A stretch of DNA of 64,000 bases from an uncultured Bacteroidota bacterium (GTDB lineage Bacteria; Bacteroidota; Bacteroidia; UKL13-3), in the NCBI GenBank assembly GCA_903850915.1, contig CAINMV010000014.1:124001-188000 (forward strand), read 5' to 3'. The translations under genes were made by a program, and so were the position numbers. Positions within the stretch are counted from its first letter, which is position 1; every line of letters begins with the position of its first letter. The notes under the pieces are model-generated. The model was given only the letters and a program-made list of their open reading frames with translations, was not told where the DNA came from and did not search any database. Positions 38,016-45,947 of this stretch are shown here, in pieces.

Positions 38016-38555
38016 TTATTTTTTATCTTCAGTGCTGTAACCCATTCTTTCGAGCACGTTATCGCTATAATCGTATTTCACATTGGCTACTAGCATCACC
38101 ATTTCTCCATTTTTATCAAAGATGAAGTCAAAACCACGTTCTTTAGCTTCTTTTTGTACGGCATCGAAAATTTTATCTTGTAATGGCTTGATTAATTCTT
38201 GTTTCTTCTTCTCCAACTCACCTCCTTGTCCGAATTTTGACTTTTGAAAATCTTTCAACGATTTTTCTTTATCTACGATCTCTTGCTGTTTTTTTTGCTG
38301 TTGGTCTTGGGTTAACACCACTTGTTCAGCCTGATAATCTTTATACATTTTATCGATTTCAGTAAGTCTCTTTTCAATTTCTTTTTGCCAATCAGAACTC
38401 ATATCGTCGAGTCTTTTTTGGGCAGCTTTATATTCGGGCATCTTGCCTAAAATATACTCTGAATCTACAAATGCAAATTTTTGAGCTTGAGTCGAACCGG
38501 TTGCAGCTATTGTTAAGCAGAATAGTGCAATGAAGAATTTGTTTAGTGATTTCAT
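38016..38555 (-). CDS. OmpH/Skp-family periplasmic chaperone (first copy)
   Basis: A 179-aa protein with a signal peptide ending GSTQAQ, then KFAFVDSEYILGKMPEY, the usual Bacteroidota OmpH start. A Lys/Glu/Gln-rich coiled coil covers about 50-130, and the domain closes with RGFDFIFDKNGEMVML. It lies between bamA and the second ompH, the arrangement typical of the phylum. A 6-bp inverted repeat (GTACCA / TGGTAC, 38,597-38,619) lies in the gap before it, of unknown role. Confidence 0.92.
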   Translation of the reverse strand: MKSLNKFFIALFCLTIAATGSTQAQKFAFVDSEYILGKMPEYKAAQKRLDDMSSDWQKEIEKRLTEIDKMYKDYQAEQVVLTQDQQQKKQQEIVDKEKSLKDFQKSKFGQGGELEKKKQELIKPLQDKIFDAVQKEAKERGFDFIFDKNGEMVMLVANVKYDYSDNVLERMGYSTEDKK

Positions 38556-38640
38556 GGGGATAAGGTTATTTTGATTTTTAATGCTCTCCTATAATCGTAC
38601 CAATTATTTATAATGGTACTTTGTTTGTTATTTTTAACAT

Positions 38641-41175
38641 TTAAAAGGCCTGACCAATACTGAAATGGAAGTTTCCTTTTTGAACCCCCTTTGGATTGTC
38701 AAAACCATAACCCCAATCCAATCCCAACAGCCCGAGCATTGGCAAATACACTTTCACTCCAACTCCAGCAGAGCGATACAAATCGAACGGGTTATAAAAC
38801 TTAAAGGTGTTAAATGGCTTTCCTGCTTCGGCAAAGCCTAATGCGTAAACAGTTGCAGCTTGCCCGGTTGTTATTGGATATCTTAACTCTAATGTATAAC
38901 GGTCAAAGATGGTGCTTCCTCCATTGTGTGCTTCATAAGAGTTGGTTAAACTTTTATCGGCATAGCCTCGCATGCCTATTGGTTCGGTGTTAAAATTTGA
39001 ATATCCAGTGAGCTCGCTACCTCCCATTACATAACGATCAAATGGAGGCACATCATATTTTTTATTATACGACCCCATAAAACCAAAACTAGCCTTAGCA
39101 TAAAGTACAAATTTTAATGGCAAAGGAGTGAACCACTGTGCATCGAAGCGCCATTTGTGATACTCTACCAATTTGTTGCGCTGAGATAAAGTATTCGTTT
39201 CGTAGTTTTTATCTTCACCAAATAAAGAATAAGGCGGAGTGAGTAGCATCGAAAGCGAAAAGTTTGATCCCGAAGTAGGGAAAATCGGATTGTCAATAGA
39301 GTTACGCGCTATTGTTGCCTTGTAATTCAAATTATGAGAAACACCGTTGTTAAATACTTCTGTATATCCAGCTTTGTTTTTTACCGAAATTAGTTGGTAG
39401 TTGCTTAGGTTATAAACCTGATATGTCAATGCATGATTGATAGTAAAAAAGTCATCAGGCCATTTCAAGCGTTTTCCCAATCCAATGCTACCACCAATAA
39501 TTTTCATTAGCGATTTTGTAGGGTCTGAGTACTTCTTATAATCGGAAGACAAGATGGTATAGTAAGTGCTTATGCTGAAATTGTTAGGGTGTTTTCCTCC
39601 AAGCCAAGGCTCATTAAATGAAGCGTTAAACGACGAGTAATAGGCTCCCGATGATTGGGCTCTAATGCTTAAACGTTCGGCATCACCGCTAGGTATTGGA
39701 GACCATTCCCCTTTTTTAAACATTTTATTTGCCGAGAAATTATTAAGGGTTAATCCGAGTGTTCCTACAATATAACCTCCGCCCCAGCCGCCTTGCAATT
39801 CTATTTGATCGGATGGCTTTTCTTCTACGATATATTCAATATCTACAGTTCCAGTTTCGGGATGTGGCGTAGGTATTACATTTCCTTTTTCAGGATCGAA
39901 AATACCCATTTGCGAAAGTTCTCGTTGAGATCGTATAATATTTGAACGGCTGAACTTATCGCCAGGTTTACTTCTAATTTCTCGAAGTATAACATGGTCG
40001 CTAGTTTTTGTGTTTCCTTTTATGGTAATATTATTAATTATGGCTTGTTTGCCTTCATAAATCCGCAACTCTAAATCGATGGAGTCGTTCTCTACCAATA
40101 CTTCCACAGGGGTAATATTAAAAAACAAATAACCGTCGTCCATATAAACAGAGCTAACATCAAGACCACCTTCATTGTAAGTTAGCTTTTTGTCGAGCAG
40201 CGACTGGTTATAAATATCTCCGGTATGTATTCCTAAAATTTGATTCAGTTGTTCTACGGTATATTTAGTGTTTCCAATCCAACTAATCTTTCGGAAATGA
40301 TATTGTTTCCCTTCTTCAATGTGGATTTGAATAGCAATTCTGTCAGGTGTAATGTTAAATATGGTGTCCGATTTTACTTTAGCATCGCGGTAGCCCAAGT
40401 TATTATATTTAAGTTCAATCTTCTCTTTGTCGTCTTGAAACTCATTCTCTTTGTATTTTCCAGGTTGGAAGAAGTACCAACGGTATTTTTTTGTTTCTTT
40501 TAAAGTTCGGCAAAGTTTGGCTGAGGAAATATGGGTATTGCCGAAGAATTCAACTTTCCCAATGCGAACTTTGTCTCCGCGATCAACATTAAAAACAAGG
40601 ATGCTACTATTACGTGCTAAGGTATCGTTTAGCTCGGTTACATTTACTTTAACATTGCTAAATCCCTTTCCAACGAAATAACTTTTTATGTTTTGAAGTG
40701 CTTTGCTTTTTAGGTAGTCATTTACGATATCTCCACTTTTTATTTTTACGTCTTCTTTTAAGTTTTTCGCTTGGTTTTTCTTCAATCCGGTAATACTATA
40801 CTTTGAAAGCCGAGGTCTTTCTACCACTTTAATGGTGAGGTAAATTTTTTCGAGTATTGTTAGATTTCCGAAGAGTGAATCGAAGGGTATGGGTTCGATT
40901 CGAGTTATAAGTACTTGGATGTCGCTAAAAAAGCGTTGCTTCCAAAGGTTGTCAATAGCATGTGAAATCTCTTCGCCAGGCATGTTTATTGTTTGCCCAG
41001 GTAAAAGACCTGCAATGTTGTATATCAAAATGTTGGTGTCCAAATACATGGCACCTTCCATTTTCACCCCGCCTAAAATATACTTCTTGGGTACATCATA
41101 ATTTTGCACATGATAATTTTGTGCAGTGCCGGCAAAGCCAAGGAGTAGGAGTAAAAGTGTTATTTTATTTCTCAT
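38641..41175 (-). CDS. bamA: Outer membrane protein assembly factor BamA
   Basis: An Omp85-family insertase of 844 aa. A signal peptide (ending GTAQ) is followed by about five POTRA domains (about 30-430), seen in repeated motifs such as RIGKVEFFGNTHIS, HFRKISWIGNTKYT and IINNITIKGNTKT. A 16-strand beta barrel follows (about 455-844), with GWGGGYIVGTLGLTLNNFSA, the conserved VMGGSELTGY and RGYADKS loop regions, and a C-terminal Phe. It folds and inserts outer-membrane proteins, including T9SS and TonB receptors. It follows uppS by 51 nt and precedes the two ompH genes. Confidence 0.96.
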   Translation of the reverse strand: MRNKITLLLLLLGFAGTAQNYHVQNYDVPKKYILGGVKMEGAMYLDTNILIYNIAGLLPGQTINMPGEEISHAIDNLWKQRFFSDIQVLITRIEPIPFDSLFGNLTILEKIYLTIKVVERPRLSKYSITGLKKNQAKNLKEDVKIKSGDIVNDYLKSKALQNIKSYFVGKGFSNVKVNVTELNDTLARNSSILVFNVDRGDKVRIGKVEFFGNTHISSAKLCRTLKETKKYRWYFFQPGKYKENEFQDDKEKIELKYNNLGYRDAKVKSDTIFNITPDRIAIQIHIEEGKQYHFRKISWIGNTKYTVEQLNQILGIHTGDIYNQSLLDKKLTYNEGGLDVSSVYMDDGYLFFNITPVEVLVENDSIDLELRIYEGKQAIINNITIKGNTKTSDHVILREIRSKPGDKFSRSNIIRSQRELSQMGIFDPEKGNVIPTPHPETGTVDIEYIVEEKPSDQIELQGGWGGGYIVGTLGLTLNNFSANKMFKKGEWSPIPSGDAERLSIRAQSSGAYYSSFNASFNEPWLGGKHPNNFSISTYYTILSSDYKKYSDPTKSLMKIIGGSIGLGKRLKWPDDFFTINHALTYQVYNLSNYQLISVKNKAGYTEVFNNGVSHNLNYKATIARNSIDNPIFPTSGSNFSLSMLLTPPYSLFGEDKNYETNTLSQRNKLVEYHKWRFDAQWFTPLPLKFVLYAKASFGFMGSYNKKYDVPPFDRYVMGGSELTGYSNFNTEPIGMRGYADKSLTNSYEAHNGGSTIFDRYTLELRYPITTGQAATVYALGFAEAGKPFNTFKFYNPFDLYRSAGVGVKVYLPMLGLLGLDWGYGFDNPKGVQKGNFHFSIGQAF

Positions 41176-41226
41176 GTACGAGATGATATTCTTTTATTGT
41201 TAATGTATGTTAGGGTTTCCCCTATA

Positions 41227-41967
41227 TTAATTTATTTGTTCGCTAGTTTTCCCGAACCGCCTTTCTCTGTTTTGGTAATCGATAATTGCTTCATAAAGAT
41301 TTTCTTTTCTGAAATCTGGCCAAAGCACATCGGTGAAATAAAATTCAGCATATGCTAATTCCCATAAAAGGAAGTTGCTTATGCGATGCTCGCCACTGGT
41401 GCGAATCATCAAATCGGGTGGAGGAAATGCAGCAGTAGAAAGACGACTATTTAACGCAGTTTCATTTACTTCAGCACGTTGCAATTTACCGGAGTCGATA
41501 TCTGCAATAATGCGGTTTGTTGCATTTACAATATCCCATTTCGAGCTATAACTAAGGGCAAGTATAAGTGTGGTGCCCGTATTTAATTTTGTGATTTCGA
41601 TACACTCTTGAAGTTCATGAGAGCAAGTGGAGGGTAGCTGCGCCAGGTTGCCAATGGCTTGCATTCGAATGTTGTTCTTCATTAAGGTTTTTGTTTCTTT
41701 TCTTATGGTTTTTACCAACAACTCCATTAATGCAGTAACTTCAAATTTTGGGCGATTCCAATTTTCTGTACTGAAAGCATAGAGTGTTATAAATCCGACT
41801 CCCAATTCAGCAGCACTTTCAATAGACTCACGCACGGAAATTATAGCATGTTGATGGCCAAAAACCCTTATTTTACCTTGATTTTTCGCCCACCGCCCAT
41901 TCCCATCCATAATGATAGCAATATGCGCAGGCAATTTCTTTAAATCTATTTTATCTTTTAAACTCAT
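41227..41967 (-). CDS. uppS: Isoprenyl transferase (undecaprenyl diphosphate synthase)
   Basis: A cis-prenyltransferase of 246 aa making the C55 carrier used for peptidoglycan and O-antigen. Motifs are IIMDGNGRWAK (catalytic Asp21), RVFGHQHA, TLYAFSTENW and the C-terminal RTSGEHRISNFLLWELAYAE with the diphosphate-binding arginines. All key residues are present. It lies directly upstream of bamA. Confidence 0.96.
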   Translation of the reverse strand: MSLKDKIDLKKLPAHIAIIMDGNGRWAKNQGKIRVFGHQHAIISVRESIESAAELGVGFITLYAFSTENWNRPKFEVTALMELLVKTIRKETKTLMKNNIRMQAIGNLAQLPSTCSHELQECIEITKLNTGTTLILALSYSSKWDIVNATNRIIADIDSGKLQRAEVNETALNSRLSTAAFPPPDLMIRTSGEHRISNFLLWELAYAEFYFTDVLWPDFRKENLYEAIIDYQNRERRFGKTSEQIN

Positions 41968-42070
41968 TAAAATAAACCATCAACGGTTATAAACAGTGAT
42001 GATTGGCAAGGTATTTAAAACATCTTGAAACGTAGTAGGTTCTTCTACGAATATCAAGTTAGCAAAGTTA

Positions 42071-42847
42071 CTAAAAATGATAACATGAGGAAGGCTTAAA
42101 TCGATACGCAAAGTGCACCGCGGAAATAGTGTACCAGTCGAATGGATTTGCATCTCCACGTTGTTTTTTGATAGTACTAAGCGGAAAATCATTCTTTTCG
42201 ACAGAACGGTCGCTCATGTGAGCAACAATGGGAAGCTTTCCATTTAAATCAGGGTATGTTGTACTTACATCGTCTAAGTAATCTGTGAAAGCCCATCGAA
42301 ACCCTAACTCTACAGATAATATAAAGGTGGTTGAAACATCCCATTTATAACCAATACCCATCGGAACGGCAATCGCGAATTTAGAATATGGAACGGATTG
42401 CCCTTCTGTTTTTAGCTCTCTAAGGTTTAAAGTCAGATCTTGATAGCTAGCCGTTGGATTATGTAATAAAAAGGCAGCGCCAAAAAGGACATAAAAGGTG
42501 GATTTGTTGGCTAATATTCCTAAGGCATAGGGTTGGTAGTTGAATTCGAAAATACCTGAAAACTCATTAACATTATTAACGAAACTTAGGTTTCGAAGTT
42601 TATTGTATTTAAAGCTGGAATCAGCTGCAGCTATGCGAGCATGGGTGTAATTCAGGCGAAACGACCAATATTTACTAATGTTTTTTTTGGCAAAAATACC
42701 AATGGCTTCACGAGTGTTTTTTACAGCCAAGCGAGGCGATAAATCTCCAAAATAGTTGGAAGTTCCAATATTTAGACCCAATTCATAGCGCTGCGCAAAA
42801 GTGCAGTGACAATAAAATAATACAAAAGAAAAAATGAAGTACTTCAC
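42071..42847 (-). CDS. PorG-like outer-membrane protein (DUF6089 family), copy 2
   Basis: A 258-aa protein with a GTG start and signal peptide (about 1-18, ending TFAQ). It shows the beta-barrel pattern of alternating hydrophobic strands: ELGLNIGTSNYFGDL, YWSFRLNYTHARI, FEFNYQPYALG, and FTDYLDDVSTTYPD near the end. This matches the family containing PorG, an outer-membrane component of the type IX secretion system. In Porphyromonas gingivalis porG also sits, as I recall, beside uppS and bamA. Whether this or the next copy is the working PorG cannot be told. Confidence 0.8.
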   Translation of the reverse strand: MKYFIFSFVLFYCHCTFAQRYELGLNIGTSNYFGDLSPRLAVKNTREAIGIFAKKNISKYWSFRLNYTHARIAAADSSFKYNKLRNLSFVNNVNEFSGIFEFNYQPYALGILANKSTFYVLFGAAFLLHNPTASYQDLTLNLRELKTEGQSVPYSKFAIAVPMGIGYKWDVSTTFILSVELGFRWAFTDYLDDVSTTYPDLNGKLPIVAHMSDRSVEKNDFPLSTIKKQRGDANPFDWYTISAVHFAYRFKPSSCYHF

Positions 42848-42875
42848 AGGTAAATTTATACCATAGTTTTTCGTA

Positions 42876-43724
42876 TTAAAACTGGTTGCACTTATATTTT
42901 GATTGCTTAATGAAGGTGTAGCTTATTAGTATTCCACCAAAGCCATACCAATCTTGGGTAGAAAGGTTACCTCGAGCGGTTGCTTTTGGGTTTTCTACAC
43001 CGGGCAGAACCTCATTAGTTCGGTCGGCTAATTTTGCTGCTGTTGGTCCATATTGAGCACTAATGAGATCATTTTCCGCATAATAACCACTAACGTCATC
43101 AAGATAATCAGTAAAGGTTTTACGCATGCCAAACTCAACTCCCATGGTTAATTTATCTGCAAAATGCAACTTCACACCCACCCCTAGTGGTAAGGCGAAA
43201 CCATTTAGATTGTAAGGCTTTAAATTCGGATATTTTGTAAGTCCTTGTCCTTCAGTTCCTAATGGCTGAAGTTCATAGGTGATTGTTTTGCCACTTAAGC
43301 TATCGTATAAATTTGCTTGTGGATTGAAGTGAAATACGTTGATACCAGCAAAAACATAAGGAACACATCGCTTGCGTTCTCCATTGCTTTTGTAGTTTTC
43401 AGTTAGATTTACTTCTACTTCCGCCGCGAATTCTGATATTTTTGACTTGAAACTTAGATTACGGTTGAGGCTAAATTGTTTCGTAGATGTAGAGTCTGCC
43501 GCAGAAATTCCACCGATAAGGACATTGCCTTTTAGTGATATCCATGGATTCATATTGATACGTAAAAACATACCACCAGCTAAATGCTTAGGGGAAGATG
43601 TCGCCTTTTCGGTGAGATCACCGACATAAAACATAGCACCTCCCATAAGTCCAGCTTCAATTTTTTGAGCCATACTTGCGAAGCCTATTCCCAAAACGAA
43701 TATTAATACGAAGAATCTTTTCAT
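42876..43724 (-). CDS. PorG-like outer-membrane protein (DUF6089 family), copy 1
   Basis: A 282-aa relative of its downstream neighbour. Signal peptide MKRFFVLIFVLGIGFASMAQ, then EAGLMGGAMFYVGDL, WISLKGNVLIGGI, PYVFAGINVFHFNP, GVGVKLHFADKLTMGVEFGMR and FTDYLDDVSGYY. The shared FTDYLDDVS motif and order of strands show tandem duplication. A perfect -7 element at 43,749-43,756 lies within an upstream in-frame extension, so the start at 43,724 is preferred. It is the first gene of the uppS-bamA-ompH cluster. Confidence 0.82.
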   Translation of the reverse strand: MKRFFVLIFVLGIGFASMAQKIEAGLMGGAMFYVGDLTEKATSSPKHLAGGMFLRINMNPWISLKGNVLIGGISAADSTSTKQFSLNRNLSFKSKISEFAAEVEVNLTENYKSNGERKRCVPYVFAGINVFHFNPQANLYDSLSGKTITYELQPLGTEGQGLTKYPNLKPYNLNGFALPLGVGVKLHFADKLTMGVEFGMRKTFTDYLDDVSGYYAENDLISAQYGPTAAKLADRTNEVLPGVENPKATARGNLSTQDWYGFGGILISYTFIKQSKYKCNQF

Positions 43725-43748
43725 TGCTACAAATAGATACCTAAAATG

Positions 43749-43756
43749 CAAATGTA
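43749..43756 (-). promoter_or_regulatory. Probable -7 element of the porG-uppS-bamA-ompH cluster
   Basis: TACATTTG on the minus strand, identical to the mraZ element and a perfect TAnnTTTG match, ends 24 nt before the ATG of the first PorG-like gene. Confidence 0.6.
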
Positions 43757-43861
43757 TAATTTTATCTGATATATATAGCACATTTACCAGAAAAACTTAC
43801 ATCCTTTTTAACAAGCAAGTCATTCGATTATATTTGGTTTTAGTGCCTCGGCCGGGTATAT

Positions 43862-43880
43862 CCACTAGTTAGACTAGTGG
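43862..43880. repeat. Short perfect inverted repeat between porG cluster and tRNA-Gln
   Basis: CCACTAG-TTAGA-CTAGTGG, a 7-bp stem with a 5-nt loop, in the divergent gap between the PorG-like gene and tRNA-Gln. It has no T-run and could be a protein-binding palindrome or a hairpin. Role unknown. Confidence 0.4.
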
Positions 43881-43981
43881 TTGTAACGAATGGATTCTGA
43901 TTTTCTTTCGTTAGTGCACCCGACAAATTGAATTTCTTTAAGAAAAAAGCAGAAATATATTCTTATTTTGAACTTTTTTAC

Positions 43982-43989
43982 TACTTTTG
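43982..43989 (+). promoter_or_regulatory. Probable -7 element of tRNA-Gln
   Basis: TACTTTTG, a perfect TAnnTTTG match, ends 26 nt before the mature 5' end of the tRNA. Confidence 0.6.
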
Positions 43990-44015
43990 CAATCCCAAAA
44001 TAAACGGGGGGATAT

Positions 44016-44088
44016 TGTCTGATGGTGTAACTGGCAACACGTCTGGTTTTGGTCCAGAAGAGTCCAGGTTCGAGCCCTGGTCGGACAA
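44016..44088 (+). tRNA. tRNA-Gln (anticodon UUG)
   Basis: A 73-nt cloverleaf: acceptor TGTCTGA pairs with TCGGACA (one G-U), anticodon stem TCTGG/CCAGA encloses a loop with anticodon TTG (glutamine, CAA), and the T arm is CCAGG-TTCGAGC-CCTGG. The discriminator is A and CCA is not encoded. The weak acceptor top pair (U-A) is typical of tRNA-Gln. Confidence 0.96.
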
Positions 44089-44102
44089 CGTAGATTTCGG
44101 AT

Positions 44103-44137
44103 AGGTCGAAAATTAAAAAAAAATTTTCGACCTTTTT
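44103..44137 (+). terminator. Terminator after tRNA-Gln
   Basis: A perfect 12-bp stem (AGGTCGAAAATT / AATTTTCGACCT) with an A7 loop, followed by TTTT. It lies 14 nt past the tRNA and 24 nt before prs, so prs may depend on its own promoter or on read-through. Confidence 0.85.
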
Positions 44138-44160
44138 ACTTTAAAAATTAATTTAGCGCC

Positions 44161-45129
44161 ATGCCAATAGGTACGAATCAGGTGAAAATTTTCAGTGCAC
44201 GAGCTACAATGGCCCTTTCCAAGGCCATCGCACTCGAGTACCGTCAGCCCCTCGGTGATATGCAGGTGAATCTTTTTAAAGACGGGGAGTTTCAAGTTAG
44301 TTATAATGAGTCAGTTCGAGGTTGCGATGTTTTCCTGATTCAATCAACTTGCCCGCCCGCGGAAAATTTAATGGAGCTCTGTATGATGGTGGATGCCGCT
44401 AAGCGCGCGTCTGCGAATTATATTACAGCAGTAATCCCGTATTTCGGTTATGCTAGGCAAGATCGTAAAGACAAACCTCGTGTTCCAATCACAGCAAAAA
44501 TGGTAGCGGACATCCTAACTGCCGTTGGAGCCAATCGTGTAATGACCATGGATTTACACGCACCTCAGATTCAAGGTTTCTTTGATATTCCCGTGGATCA
44601 CTTGGATGCTCAAACTATTTTCTCACCCTATATCCGTAATTTAAATTTAAAAAATCTTGTGATAGCTTCTCCAGACTTGGGAGCTTCGAATAGAAATCGC
44701 CAGTTTGCGACTACTTTGGGTACAAACATGGTAATTTGTGATAAACATCGTAAAGTAGCCAACGAAATTGATAGTATGACGCTTATTGGTGATGTTACCA
44801 ATGCAGATGTGGTGCTGGTGGATGATTTAATTGACACAGGAGGCACTTTATGCAAGGCAGCCGAAATGCTTATGGAGAAAGGGGCAAGTTCTGTTAGAGC
44901 CGTATGTACGCATCCTGTATTGTCGGGCAATGCTTATGAAACCATTCAAAAATCAGCTTTAACCGAGTTAATTGTTTGCGATACCATCCCTGTGAAGAAT
45001 GTTTCGAGTAAAATTAAGGTTTTAAGTACAGCAAGGCTCTTTGCGGATGCAATTCGTAATGTACATGAATATGGTTCTATAAGTAGCTTGTTTAAGGTAC
45101 AAGAAAGTTATCAAACTCAAATATTGTAA
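44161..45129 (+). CDS. prs: Ribose-phosphate pyrophosphokinase
   Basis: Makes PRPP from ribose 5-phosphate and ATP, for nucleotide, His and Trp synthesis. The 322-aa protein shows FKDGEFQVSYNESVRG, VIPYFGYARQDRKDKPR, TMDLHAPQIQGFFDIPVDHL and the PRPP-binding VVLVDDLIDTGGT. The segment usually written PDxGG...R reads SPDLGASNRNRQ here, a small departure (second Gly replaced by Ala). It follows tRNA-Gln and precedes rplY, which is a common neighbour pair. Confidence 0.96.
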   Translation: MPIGTNQVKIFSARATMALSKAIALEYRQPLGDMQVNLFKDGEFQVSYNESVRGCDVFLIQSTCPPAENLMELCMMVDAAKRASANYITAVIPYFGYARQDRKDKPRVPITAKMVADILTAVGANRVMTMDLHAPQIQGFFDIPVDHLDAQTIFSPYIRNLNLKNLVIASPDLGASNRNRQFATTLGTNMVICDKHRKVANEIDSMTLIGDVTNADVVLVDDLIDTGGTLCKAAEMLMEKGASSVRAVCTHPVLSGNAYETIQKSALTELIVCDTIPVKNVSSKIKVLSTARLFADAIRNVHEYGSISSLFKVQESYQTQIL

Positions 45130-45242
45130 AAAAACAAAAAGAATTGAAGGCGGTATAATAAAACCACAATCAAATCTTGAAGACATAGAAAACAAATAAA
45201 GAAAGCAGTTATTTTTTAATTTTTTTAATTTTTATTTTTATC

Positions 45243-45845
45243 ATGAAAACGTTAGTCATTAAAGGCGACATTCGAAGTAACACCGGAAAGGTAAGCAGCA
45301 AAGAGCTGCGTGGCGAAGGCAAAGTGCCTTGCGTGGTGTATGGCGGCAAACTGCTCATACACTTCTCAGTCTATTCTGCCGATTTAAAAGCTTTAATTTA
45401 TACACCAAACACTTATTTGGTGCAGTTAAACTTAGGTAGTAATGTTTTAACAGCACACCTACAAGACGTACAATTCCATCCAGTTAGTGATGAAATTTTA
45501 CATGTCGATTTCCAAGAAATCGTGTCAGGTAAAGATGTAATTCTTAACATCCCTGTTAAGGTAAAAGGTAATTCACCCGGCGTGCGTGCGGGTGGTCGTT
45601 TGGCTCAGCCAATTAAGCGTTTACGTTTGAAAGGCGACTCAAAAAGCATGCCTGATGTTGTAGAAGTAAGCATCGACAAATTAGAGATTGGACAAAGTGT
45701 TCGTGTTCGCGACGTCAGTGTTCTAAATGTAACTATTTTGGATGCTCCAGCAAATACGGTTGTAGCTGTAGAAGCTACACGTTCATCAATGCAAGCCGAA
45801 GCACCAGCAGCAAAAGCAGGCGCTAAAGATGCGAAGAAGAAGTAA
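45243..45845 (+). CDS. rplY: 50S ribosomal protein L25/general stress protein Ctc
   Basis: Binds 5S rRNA in the large subunit. The 200-aa long (CTC) form: an L25 domain (about 1-95; RSNTGKVSSKELRGEGKVPCVVYG, LQDVQFHPVSDEILHVDF) and a C-terminal TL5-like beta domain (about 96-180), ending in an Ala/Lys-rich tail. It lies 113 bp after prs, in an AT-rich gap with no clear terminator between them. Confidence 0.95.
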   Translation: MKTLVIKGDIRSNTGKVSSKELRGEGKVPCVVYGGKLLIHFSVYSADLKALIYTPNTYLVQLNLGSNVLTAHLQDVQFHPVSDEILHVDFQEIVSGKDVILNIPVKVKGNSPGVRAGGRLAQPIKRLRLKGDSKSMPDVVEVSIDKLEIGQSVRVRDVSVLNVTILDAPANTVVAVEATRSSMQAEAPAAKAGAKDAKKK

Positions 45846-45863
45846 TTCATTTTCCACTCAAAC

Positions 45864-45901
45864 AAAAAAGAGTCTGACTTATACAAGTCAGACTCTTTTT
45901 T
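45864..45901. terminator. Bidirectional terminator after rplY
   Basis: A perfect 17-bp stem, core GAGTCTGACTT / AAGTCAGACTC, with an ATAC loop, flanked by A6 and T8. It lies between rplY and the convergent protease gene and can serve both. Confidence 0.93.
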
Positions 45902-45947
45902 TTATATGTAATTGGCATTCAAAATGTTATGCCGAGATATGACGACT

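Noticed and set aside
43840-43900. Possible second tRNA or RNA fold near the CCACTAG palindrome
   Set aside because: No acceptor stem, T arm or anticodon arm could be paired; only the 7-bp palindrome is supported.
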